This document shows positions 1 to 6,732 of a DNA stretch of 63,472 bases, in pieces (positions within the stretch are counted from its first letter, which is position 1; every line of letters starts with the position of its first letter). A program made the position numbers and the translations under genes. Origin of the DNA: an uncultured Collinsella sp. Lineage in GTDB: Bacteria; Actinomycetota; Coriobacteriia; Coriobacteriales; Coriobacteriaceae. Where the stretch lies: the NCBI GenBank assembly GCA_934630375.1, contig CAKTVQ010000008.1, forward strand, positions 1 to 63,472. The letters run 5' to 3'. The notes under the pieces were generated by a model. It was given only the letters and a program-made list of their open reading frames with translations, had not been told where the DNA came from and did no database searches.

Positions 1-1
1 G

Positions 2-232
2 GCGGCGGAATGCGTGGCCGAGCGCGCCTTCGAGCCGATCGGGGATAAAACCATAGCCCGCGCCAAAGAGCTCCTCGACCACTGCGCGCGCCTTATCGTG
101 TGCCCCGCCGCCTTCGGCACCATAAATGCCCGCAACGCAGAGCTCGTCGAGTTCGCACGCTCGCATGGTATCGAGGTCATGCGAGCGTGCGAAGGCGCAT
201 CGGAGGATTCCCAATTGGAGTGGGAAGGATAA
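2..232 (+). CDS. C-terminal fragment of an ABC transporter ATP-binding protein (5' end outside the window)
   Basis: The reading frame is open from the left edge and ends at a TAA at 230-232, giving about 76 residues. The visible part has the feel of the extreme C-terminus of FecE/BtuD-like iron-siderophore or cobalamin ABC ATPases: an 'AFEPI' segment, then a short strand-like stretch LIVCPAAFGTIN followed by N-rich residues, which in that family sits after the nucleotide-binding domain. None of the Walker or signature motifs lie in the window, so the substrate cannot be read. An internal GTG at 14 is probably not the real start. Family assignment is from memory of the C-terminal pattern and is tentative. 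Confidence 0.45.
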   Translation, partial: AAECVAERAFEPIGDKTIARAKELLDHCARLIVCPAAFGTINARNAELVEFARSHGIEVMRACEGASEDSQLEWEG

Positions 233-249
233 ACTGGACTTTCATTTAA

Positions 250-387
250 GGATCCTCAGGCTACAGCTCCTACGCCGACGAGGTCTCCAAGGCGCCGGAG
301 AACCTCGTGAACAGGATTTCCAATCGTCCGCACCCCCATATGCTATCTAGAAACAAAAACAGACACTATTTCACCGCAACTTATTGA
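250..387 (+). other. possible coding remnant without a start codon
   Basis: Between the ABC fragment and the tetR gene there is a 137-base open stretch, bounded by stops, with a protein-like composition and GC-rich third positions (it begins SSGYSSYADEVSK). There is no plausible start or ribosome site, so it is either a decayed gene end or chance. The rest of the 233-420 gap holds only a partial copy of a repeat (364-384). Confidence 0.15.
364..384. repeat. partial copy of the hairpin repeat found at 43250-43308
   Basis: The segment reads ACTATTTCACCGCAACTTA and matches one arm, plus flank, of the long hairpin downstream of the MATE gene (reverse complement of 43250-43260 region, with one C/T difference). 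Only one arm is present here, so it cannot fold by itself. It lies just downstream of the tetR stop codon. Confidence 0.4.
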
Positions 388-420
388 AGGGATGCTTGGA
401 AACATATGCCGGCAGTAGGC

Positions 421-1032
421 CTAATCCAAGCGAGATTCCAGACTCGACAGGCCATTGAGAGTCAGGTCGTTGGCGACCTCAGAGACGCGCTCGATAGGAA
501 CCGAACCGTCAGACAGCGCCCACGTGCGATAGATACCGATAATACCCGACAGCAAAAACGCCAGATAGTAGTCGAACATCTCGTCCTTGAGACCTTGGGG
601 CAGCAGATCGCGCTCGGCAATCTCGTGTTCGAGGGGCGCACGAAGACGAGCCATAAAATCATCGAGCGGAATGTTCTCGATCAGCTGACGATTGAGCACC
701 AGGTTGTTGCACAGTGCCTCGTTAACGGTTTTAAAGAAGGTCGCCGCCGCGCCCAGGGCGCGCTCGTTGGTGTCGCCGTCCATGGAGGCAAGCGTTTTCT
801 CGACCGAGTCGACAATCATCTCCACCACATCGACGGCAATGGCATCGAGCAGGCCGTCAACCGTGCCAAAGTGCACGTAGAAGGTTTTGCGGTCGACATT
901 GGCCTCGCGTGCGATGGCACTCACCGTAATGTCTGCCAGCGGCTTTTCCATGAGCAGGCGCTCGAAAGCCGAAAGGATGGCATTACGGCTGCGAACAATG
1001 CGGCGGTCAAGACGCGGTTTGCTGGTTGCCAT
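421..1032 (-). CDS. TetR/AcrR family transcriptional regulator
   Basis: This is a 203-residue DNA-binding repressor-type protein. A helix-turn-helix lies near residues 36-56 (ITVSAIAREANVDRKTFYVH), which is the TetR N-terminal signature; the rest is an all-helical ligand-binding and dimerisation region resembling the DhaS-like TetR subgroup. The ATG at 1032 is preferred over an upstream in-frame ATG at 1059 because an AAGGGA sequence sits 7 bases before it. It is not closely linked to an obvious target; the neighbour 1149-2456 is on the same strand upstream and could be co-regulated, but nothing in the sequence proves this. The ligand is unknown. Confidence 0.85.
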   Translation of the reverse strand: MATSKPRLDRRIVRSRNAILSAFERLLMEKPLADITVSAIAREANVDRKTFYVHFGTVDGLLDAIAVDVVEMIVDSVEKTLASMDGDTNERALGAAATFFKTVNEALCNNLVLNRQLIENIPLDDFMARLRAPLEHEIAERDLLPQGLKDEMFDYYLAFLLSGIIGIYRTWALSDGSVPIERVSEVANDLTLNGLSSLESRLD

Positions 1033-1148
1033 GGGCGTGTCCCTTCGATATGCGAGCATTCATCAACAGATGAGAGATAATCTACGTAAGAGGATTATCC
1101 CCCATACAGCACAAGTATGCCCCGCATCATGAAGAACGCACGACTGTC

Positions 1149-2456
1149 CTACTGCGACTTAGGGTGCTTCTTCTTATTGAGTGCCGACGGAGATACGCGA
1201 ATACCATCGCCTGTCTGGCGCACATAGGCTTTATGAGCCGGCTTAGCGGTCCCAGAAGCCTTCTGAGCGTGCTTCTTGGGATCAACGGTAACAGCATTCG
1301 TGGGGTGCGGCTTAGTGGGCGCAGAGGGCGTCTGAGGCGTGCGGCCGAGCTTGCGCATCACGCGATCCCAGCGCGCATGGATGCTCTCGTTGTGGGCACT
1401 CTTAAGTCCCAACAGGGGCGCAGCCAAAATGGTCGGCGCAATAAACGTAATGAGGCGCCACAGCAGATAGCCGGCGGTCGAAGCCGACCCAAAGAAATGA
1501 CCCAAGAACAATGCAAAGCCGCCCTCAGCGCCACCAGTTCCACCGGGCAAGGGAACCGCAGAGCTCAGCAGCTGGACAAAAGCGCTCGCGGCCATGACCG
1601 AGAAAAAGTCGACTTCGTGGTGGCCAAAGGCAAGCATCAGGAAATACGGCACCAGATAGAAAAACGCGAGCTGCAACATGGTGATGACCACCGTGAGCAG
1701 CATGGACGAAAAGTGGCCGGCTGAAAGCTTGAACTTCTCGGAGAAAGAGTAGATCTCACCATCGACAAACGTGCGCCATCCCTCGATCTTAGTGGCCGAG
1801 ACACCAATGCGCTCGAGCCAATTGATGATGCAATGGGCGACGCGCGTGACGGTCTTAGGCATGAGCGCGACGGCGAAGATGCCAAGCAAGATGCAGCAGT
1901 GCCCACCAAAGCTAAAGACACACAGCAGCGTCATGTCGCCATAGCGCTCGGCGAAAAACGGCATGCGAGCAAGCAGTAGGATAGCGCCCCAGGCAACGAG
2001 GCCAAACTGATACACGATAAAGCGCGTGAATTGCGTGGCTCCGGCCTCGCCGACATTTTGGCCTGCCTTGGTCAGGCGGTAAATCTGGGCGGGCGTAGAG
2101 CCCATCATCATGGGCGTCAGGTTGCCAAAGAAGATACCGCTCGCCTCGACCGAGATCAGGTCGCGAATGCCGACGGGCGAATTAGGATCGAGCCAGACGG
2201 CGATCGCATAGGCAACGATGCCAAAGAACAGGTACAGGAACATGCAAAAGCATGCAGCAACGAGCCACGGCGCCTGAACGCTCGACATGGCAGCCCAGAA
2301 CTGTCCCATCTGACCGGTCACAATCAGATAAACGATATAACCCACCAGCACGACGCCGATAAAGATGGCGCCGCGGCGTGCGCTCTTATTGTCATCTCCG
2401 CCCGAGGCCTCAACCTCGACCTGGGGCTTAGACGTATGCTGAGAGGACTCCGTCAT
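1149..2456 (-). CDS. UPF0104/lysylphosphatidylglycerol synthase-type integral membrane protein
   Basis: A 435-residue polytopic membrane protein. After an N-terminal hydrophilic tail of about 40 residues it has roughly eight hydrophobic segments, a central stretch with 'GNLTPMMMGSTPAQIYRL' and 'SSAVPLPGGTGGAEGGFALF', the conserved loops of the flippase-like TM domain shared by MprF and UPF0104 proteins. The catalytic GNAT-like domain of MprF is absent, so this is the transmembrane half only; a role in lipid or glycan-lipid flipping is inferred from the family. The C-terminal ~80 residues are basic and disordered. ATG at 2456 follows AGAAGGAG at 4 bases and is chosen over an in-frame start 22 codons upstream. 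Confidence 0.8.
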   Translation of the reverse strand: MTESSQHTSKPQVEVEASGGDDNKSARRGAIFIGVVLVGYIVYLIVTGQMGQFWAAMSSVQAPWLVAACFCMFLYLFFGIVAYAIAVWLDPNSPVGIRDLISVEASGIFFGNLTPMMMGSTPAQIYRLTKAGQNVGEAGATQFTRFIVYQFGLVAWGAILLLARMPFFAERYGDMTLLCVFSFGGHCCILLGIFAVALMPKTVTRVAHCIINWLERIGVSATKIEGWRTFVDGEIYSFSEKFKLSAGHFSSMLLTVVITMLQLAFFYLVPYFLMLAFGHHEVDFFSVMAASAFVQLLSSAVPLPGGTGGAEGGFALFLGHFFGSASTAGYLLWRLITFIAPTILAAPLLGLKSAHNESIHARWDRVMRKLGRTPQTPSAPTKPHPTNAVTVDPKKHAQKASGTAKPAHKAYVRQTGDGIRVSPSALNKKKHPKSQ

Positions 2457-2558
2457 GAGACTCCTTCTAACAGTCAAAATATCTTGGATATTGTACCCGC
2501 AAGGACCATAAGCAGAACGCAAAGCTCTGGTTCAAACGGGAATTGCAGACGGTTGTTT

Positions 2559-2596
2559 GAAAATAAAAAACCCGGCCTTCCATGGGAAGTCCGGGT
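2559..2596 (-). terminator. Rho-independent terminator of the tRNA-Glu cluster
   Basis: Read on the minus strand, ACCCGG and CCGGGT flank an inner CTTCC/GGAAG pairing with a short loop, followed immediately by a TTTTTTATTTT tract (2559-2570 on the plus strand is A-rich). It sits directly downstream of the third tRNA gene. Confidence 0.85.
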
Positions 2597-2606
2597 ATCA
2601 GATGCG

Positions 2607-2683
2607 TGGTAGCCCGTACCAGATTCGAACTGGTGATCTCCGCCTTGAGAGGGCGGCGTCCTAAACCGCTAGACGAACGGGCC
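2607..2683 (-). tRNA. tRNA-Glu (anticodon CTC), copy nearest the terminator
   Basis: A 77-base cloverleaf with acceptor stem GGCCCGT/ACGGGCT (G1-U72 wobble), D-arm with GTCTAGCGGTTTAGGAC, anticodon stem CCGCC/GGCGG closing the loop CTCTCAA, T-arm with GGTTCGAATC-like TTCGAAT loop, discriminator A and an encoded CCA. The anticodon is CTC, decoding GAG. It is base-for-base identical to the two copies to its right. Confidence 0.95.
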
Positions 2684-2705
2684 ATAAGCCTCGGCAGAAA
2701 AGAAG

Positions 2706-2782
2706 TGGTAGCCCGTACCAGATTCGAACTGGTGATCTCCGCCTTGAGAGGGCGGCGTCCTAAACCGCTAGACGAACGGGCC
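2706..2782 (-). tRNA. tRNA-Glu (anticodon CTC), middle copy
   Basis: Identical in sequence to the copies at 2607-2683 and 2805-2881, including the encoded CCA. Together with its 22-base spacer it forms an exact 99-base tandem unit. Confidence 0.95.
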
Positions 2783-2804
2783 ATAAGCCTCGGCAGAAAA
2801 GAAG

Positions 2805-2881
2805 TGGTAGCCCGTACCAGATTCGAACTGGTGATCTCCGCCTTGAGAGGGCGGCGTCCTAAACCGCTAGACGAACGGGCC
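2805..2881 (-). tRNA. tRNA-Glu (anticodon CTC), promoter-proximal copy
   Basis: Same cloverleaf and anticodon as its two neighbours. It is the first transcribed of the three, lying about 27 bases downstream of the predicted transcription start. The two spacers between the copies are identical to each other, while the flank upstream of this copy differs. Confidence 0.95.
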
Positions 2882-2915
2882 ACATGACATCTGCACTGCC
2901 GTGCTGCGAGGAAAT

Positions 2916-2944
2916 ATATTACGGGACAAAAAACGACAGCGCAA
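2916..2944 (-). promoter_or_regulatory. promoter of the tRNA-Glu array
   Basis: On the minus strand a -35 TTGCGC (2939-2944) and a -10 TAATAT (2916-2921) are separated by 17 bases, a good match to a housekeeping sigma promoter, with the start expected near 2909. Confidence 0.7.
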
Positions 2945-2959
2945 GAAGAAATTCCAAAT

Positions 2960-2978
2960 TGCCGACAAATTGTCGGCA
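2960..2978 (-). terminator. hairpin downstream of cca (terminator-like or operator-like)
   Basis: TGCCGACA and TGTCGGCA form a perfect inverted repeat with a 3-base loop 31 bases after the cca stop codon. The following T-tract on the minus strand is weak, so it may be an inefficient terminator; it also lies just upstream of the tRNA promoter, so a regulatory role is possible. Confidence 0.4.
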
Positions 2979-3008
2979 GGTTATGGAACACGCAGGTAAA
3001 CTGGGTGG

Positions 3009-4403
3009 CTAATTCAAGTTGAGATGGACCAAAAGAGCTTCGCGCTCGTTGGGAATGTTGTCTTCGATCACGGCGTCGAGGGCGGAGTTGAGAAGCTGCC
3101 CCAGTTCCGGCCCGGGCTTGACTCCAGCACGGATCAAGTCGCCGCCGTTGATGGCGAGCATCTTGAGCGTATAGGGCTCCCCCGCCTTCAGCAGCTCGTG
3201 CGACATCGCGCGCATCTCCTCAATCGTCTCAACGTAATAGAAGCACGACGGGGCCTTGCCGAGCGTGTCGGCACGCTTAAGATCCATGAGCTCGTCCATC
3301 AAACGCGGCGTGTCGACGCCCTCGCCCGAAAGCGCGCGCATCATATTGAGCAGGCAGGAGCGCTCGGGGCGCAGCGGCTTGTCGTGATATTTGATGAGCA
3401 GGCACGCGTCGCGCACCAGGTCGTGCGAGAGCGCCAGGCGATCCATAATGACGCGCGCTTTCTTGGCGCCGAGCTCGGGATGACCGTAGAAGTGTCCGCT
3501 GCCGGCGTGATCGACCGTGAAACACTCGGGCTTGGACACATCGTGCAAAAACGCCGCCCACATAAGGCTCGACGAGGGCGCGACGCCGTCGCACAGCGCA
3601 AGCTCCCCTGCCACCGTCAGCACACGGGCGATATGCTCGTAAACGTTAAACGCATGATAGACACTTCGCTGATCAAAGCCGCGACCCGCTGCCAACTCGG
3701 GCACGGCGGCGCAGATGAGCTCGGGGTAGCGCAGCATGGCGTCTCCCCCATGACCGGTCGAAAGAATGCCCTCGAGCTCAATACCCACGCGCTCGCGCGC
3801 CACGGCGTCGAGCAGCGGCGCGCACTCGGCAAGCGCGCGCTTAGTCTCGGGCTCAATCATAAAGTCCAGGCGGCAGGCAAAGCGCACCGCACGCAACATG
3901 CGCAGGGCGTCCTCGTTAAAGCGACGCTTGGGATCGCCGACAGCGCGAATCAGCTTGCGCTCCAAGTCACCCTGGCCGTCGTAGCGGTCGACAAGCCCGC
4001 GCTCGGGATGCCAGGCCATAGCGTTGACGGTAAAGTCGCGGCGCGCCAGATCGTCCTCGAGCGAGGCGGCACGCTCCACACTCTGGGGATGGCGACCATC
4101 GGTGTAAAAGCCATCCAGACGGTACGTGGTGACCTCGATACGCTCGCCATCGGAAATAGCCGTGATTCCGCCAAATTTAATGCCCGACTCCACAACCGCG
4201 ATGCCGGCGGCCTCGAGCGCCGCTTTGGACTCCTGCCACAGGCCGCTGCAACACATATCTACATCGTGGCTGGGGCATCCCATCAGCGCGTCACGCACCC
4301 AACCGCCCACATACCAGGCCTCAAGACCGGCATACTCGAGGGCTCGCAACACGCGCAGAGAGGCGGCTGACGGCTGCGTGGCGTTGAGCGAAACATTGCA
4401 CAT
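3009..4403 (-). CDS. cca: CCA-adding tRNA nucleotidyltransferase with HD domain
   Basis: A 464-residue class II nucleotidyltransferase that adds or repairs the 3' CCA of tRNAs. Visible motifs are GGWVRDALMG followed by the metal-binding DVD of HDVDM, the RRDFTVNAMAW loop and the EDALRMLRAVRFACRL segment that shapes the nucleotide pocket; near residue 290 an HD-domain with 'FLHDVSKPECF' and 'GHPELG' follows. The four tRNA genes in this window already encode CCA, so a repair role would fit for those. ATG at 4403 is chosen because AGGAGG lies 8 bases before it; the frame stays open upstream to 4589 without a better start. Confidence 0.9.
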   Translation of the reverse strand: MCNVSLNATQPSAASLRVLRALEYAGLEAWYVGGWVRDALMGCPSHDVDMCCSGLWQESKAALEAAGIAVVESGIKFGGITAISDGERIEVTTYRLDGFYTDGRHPQSVERAASLEDDLARRDFTVNAMAWHPERGLVDRYDGQGDLERKLIRAVGDPKRRFNEDALRMLRAVRFACRLDFMIEPETKRALAECAPLLDAVARERVGIELEGILSTGHGGDAMLRYPELICAAVPELAAGRGFDQRSVYHAFNVYEHIARVLTVAGELALCDGVAPSSSLMWAAFLHDVSKPECFTVDHAGSGHFYGHPELGAKKARVIMDRLALSHDLVRDACLLIKYHDKPLRPERSCLLNMMRALSGEGVDTPRLMDELMDLKRADTLGKAPSCFYYVETIEEMRAMSHELLKAGEPYTLKMLAINGGDLIRAGVKPGPELGQLLNSALDAVIEDNIPNEREALLVHLNLN

Positions 4404-4533
4404 TCCTGTGGCCTCCTGCGATTGCGGGTATATCGATTGACGGTTTCCAAGAAGTCTAGCAAGAAACGGGAGCGGGCGCACACGCAAACGCGTTTCAAGC
4501 ACGATTGAATCCCAAGAGCTCTGCCACCGAAAT

Positions 4534-4571
4534 GAAAAAGCACCCGCCTCGGTAATCCGAGACGGGTGCTC
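4534..4571 (-). terminator. Rho-independent terminator of the first PfkB gene
   Basis: On the minus strand AGCACCCG and CGGGTGCT pair, with an inner CTCGG/CCGAG extension and a TAAT-type loop, followed by TTTTTCATTT. It starts 34 bases after the stop codon of the kinase gene at 4605. Confidence 0.85.
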
Positions 4572-4604
4572 AACAAAGCAAGAAACCAAGGCCCGTACGT
4601 TGCG

Positions 4605-5537
4605 TTAGCAGACCTGACGGATGGCGATGCCCTTCTGATACTCATCGACCTTAGCAAAATCGCCCAAACCCGGGCACTCGACCACGTTGGCGCCGGTGGC
4701 CATCGAGAGGCGCAGAGCGTCCTCAACACGCTCGGGAGCGTCGTGCCACACGGACAGGAAGGCAGCGAGCGAGGAATCGCCGGCGCACACCGTCGACAGC
4801 AGCTTGACCTCAAAGGTGCGGTTGGCAAACCAGATGTGCTCGCCGTTGGAGAAGTACGCGCCGTCGCCACCAAGGGTCAGCAGGACGTTCTTGGCGCCCT
4901 TGGCATGCAGCTCGGCCATCGCGCCCTTGACAGACTCGTCATCGCCACCGCTCACCTTAATGCCAAAGATGTCGAGCAGCTCGTCGTCGTTGGGCTTAAT
5001 GAGCAGCGGCTCCATGGCAATGAGGTCTGCCAGCTGATGGCTCGAGATATCGAGCACGAACTCAGCGCCTTTCGCCTTCACGCGGCGCAGGACCTCGGCC
5101 AGGAAGCCCTCGGAGGTGTTGGGAGGCAGCGAGCCGCTAATGACCAGGCAGGTCATGTCTGCGAGCGAATCGATCAGCTCAAACATCTCCTGCTCGTTGG
5201 CCTCGTTGATGGCGGCACCGGCGTTGACCATGTTGTACTCGGTGTCGGGGCCGGCGTTGAGGAAGACGTTGACGCGCGTGATGCCGTCGGTCCACACGGG
5301 CTTGACGGGCACGCCCAGGGCCTCGGCGCCCTTGACGATGAACTCACCCGAGAAGCCGGCAAAAAAGCCCAGGATCGTGGTGTCGACGCCGTAGTGATCG
5401 AGCGTGAACGAGACATTGAGGCCCTTGCCGTTGGGCGTATAGACCGCGTTGCGCGTGCGGGTGACGGTGTTGGCCGAAAGGCCGTCGCAGGCGATGTTGT
5501 AGTCAATGGCGGGATTTGCAGTGAGCGTATAAATCAT
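4605..5537 (-). CDS. PfkB-family kinase, 1-phosphofructokinase type (paralogue 1)
   Basis: A 310-residue ribokinase-fold kinase of the FruK/LacC group, expected to phosphorylate a hexose phosphate delivered by the PTS (fructose-1-phosphate to fructose-1,6-bisphosphate, or tagatose-6-phosphate). Family marks are the opening MIYTLTANPAIDY, PNGKGLNVS near residue 40, ISGSLPPN and the catalytic-base motif CAGDSS near residue 250. Two usually conserved glycines differ: GGKG is NGKG and GAGD is CAGD. ATG at 5537 has AAAGGA 6 bases upstream; a GTG at 5552 in frame is rejected. It is a tandem paralogue of the gene at 5726-6658, separated by that gene's terminator, so it may have its own promoter (a -10-like TATACT on the minus strand is seen near 5573). 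Confidence 0.85.
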   Translation of the reverse strand: MIYTLTANPAIDYNIACDGLSANTVTRTRNAVYTPNGKGLNVSFTLDHYGVDTTILGFFAGFSGEFIVKGAEALGVPVKPVWTDGITRVNVFLNAGPDTEYNMVNAGAAINEANEQEMFELIDSLADMTCLVISGSLPPNTSEGFLAEVLRRVKAKGAEFVLDISSHQLADLIAMEPLLIKPNDDELLDIFGIKVSGGDDESVKGAMAELHAKGAKNVLLTLGGDGAYFSNGEHIWFANRTFEVKLLSTVCAGDSSLAAFLSVWHDAPERVEDALRLSMATGANVVECPGLGDFAKVDEYQKGIAIRQVC

Positions 5538-5664
5538 GAATGTTCCTTTCACGAAGCAACGTGTTAATGAAAGTATATTCCACGTATCGGTAAAAGGCTA
5601 GGACAACTCGGCGAACGGTGTGGAAGCGATGAAGTACGGCAGGACACCTCTCCCCCATGGCGGA

Positions 5665-5697
5665 ACAAAAAGGCGCCCCAGCCGAAACCGGGGCGCC
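5665..5697 (-). terminator. Rho-independent terminator of the second PfkB gene
   Basis: GGCGCCCC (5672-5679) and GGGGCGCC (5690-5697) form an 8-pair GC stem; on the minus strand the stem is followed by TTTTTGTT. Confidence 0.85.
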
Positions 5698-5725
5698 GCA
5701 TGCGCACGAATATGTCGCGTTTCGA

Positions 5726-6658
5726 TTACTGACGATCGAGCTTGCGGACAGCAACGCGCTTGCTGTACTCATCGACGTGGCCGAAGTCGCCGATGCCGAC
5801 GGACTCGGCAACGTTGGCGCCGGTGGCCATAGCGAGCTTCATGGCCTCCTCGACGTTGTCGCGATCCCTGTACCACTTGTGCAGGAACGCAGCGAGGGTG
5901 CAGTCGCCGGCGCAGACGGAAGAGACCAGCTTGATGTTGAACTCACGCTTGGCATACCAGATGTCCTCGCCGTTGGAGAAGTAGGCGTCACCGCGGCTAC
6001 CACGGGTGAGCAGCACGTTCTGGACGCCAGCCTCGTGAGCCAGCTTCATGGCAACGCGGACCTCGTCGTCGGTGTCGACCGGCACGCCGAAGATGGCCTT
6101 CATCTCGTGATGGTTCGGCTTGATGAGCAGCGGCTTCTTGTGAGCGAGCTCCTTGAGCTTGTCGGAGGACAGGTCCAGGACGACGTCGGCGCCACGGGCC
6201 TGAGCGTGCTCCATGACCTGAGCCAGGAAGTCGGGCGTAGCTTTGGGAGGCACGGAGCCGGAGACGATCAGGCACTCAAGGTCGCCCGCGGTGTCCAGGA
6301 TGTTGTAGAGCTCCTCCTGGTGCTGCGGCGTGATCGGAGCACCAGGGTTCAAGATGCCGTACTCGTGCTGGCCATCGTTGACGTAGGTGTTGATGCGCGT
6401 GATACCGTCGGTCCAGACCGGGCGGCAGAGGCAACCCAGGTTCATGACCTCCTCGACGATAAACTTGCCCGTGAAGCCGGCGAAGAAGCCGAGCGCGACG
6501 GTGTCGACGCCCATCTTCTTAAAGGCGAAGGACACGTCGAGGCCCTTGCCGTTAGCCGTGTAGCTGGCCGAGCCGGTGCGGACGTTCTCGTCGGGCTCGA
6601 GCGGAGAGCTCGAAACCGTCATGTCGACAGCCGGGTTAGCGGTTAGCGTGTAGAACAT
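5726..6658 (-). CDS. PfkB-family kinase, 1-phosphofructokinase type (paralogue 2)
   Basis: A 310-residue kinase closely resembling its left-hand neighbour along its whole length (MFYTLTANPAVDM, FFAGFTGKFIVEE, VWTDGITRIN, IVSGSVPP, KPNHHEM). It shares the altered CAGD catalytic motif and the NGKG loop, and in addition has Asp where FruK proteins usually have Asn (NGKGLDVS). The substrate is therefore unproven, although its place directly downstream of ptsI points to a PTS-imported sugar phosphate. AGGGGG lies 8 bases before the ATG. An intercistronic hairpin without a T-tract separates it from ptsI, so it is probably read from the pts transcript. Confidence 0.85.
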   Translation of the reverse strand: MFYTLTANPAVDMTVSSSPLEPDENVRTGSASYTANGKGLDVSFAFKKMGVDTVALGFFAGFTGKFIVEEVMNLGCLCRPVWTDGITRINTYVNDGQHEYGILNPGAPITPQHQEELYNILDTAGDLECLIVSGSVPPKATPDFLAQVMEHAQARGADVVLDLSSDKLKELAHKKPLLIKPNHHEMKAIFGVPVDTDDEVRVAMKLAHEAGVQNVLLTRGSRGDAYFSNGEDIWYAKREFNIKLVSSVCAGDCTLAAFLHKWYRDRDNVEEAMKLAMATGANVAESVGIGDFGHVDEYSKRVAVRKLDRQ

Positions 6659-6685
6659 TTACAGTACCCCCTGTATATGTGAGGG

Positions 6686-6715
6686 CCGCGTGGTCGGCCC
6701 ATTCCAACCACGCGG
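6686..6715 (-). other. intercistronic hairpin between ptsI and the PfkB gene
   Basis: CCGCGTGGT (6686-6694) and ACCACGCGG (6707-6715) form a 9-pair perfect stem. No T-run follows on the minus strand, so it is more likely an mRNA-stabilising or processing stem than a terminator. Confidence 0.5.
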
Positions 6716-6732
6716 TTACCTCTGATACCAAA

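Noticed and set aside
2607..2881. Three regularly spaced repeats that could suggest a CRISPR array
   Set aside because: The 77-base units fold as tRNA-Glu and the spacers are identical to each other; no cas genes are present.
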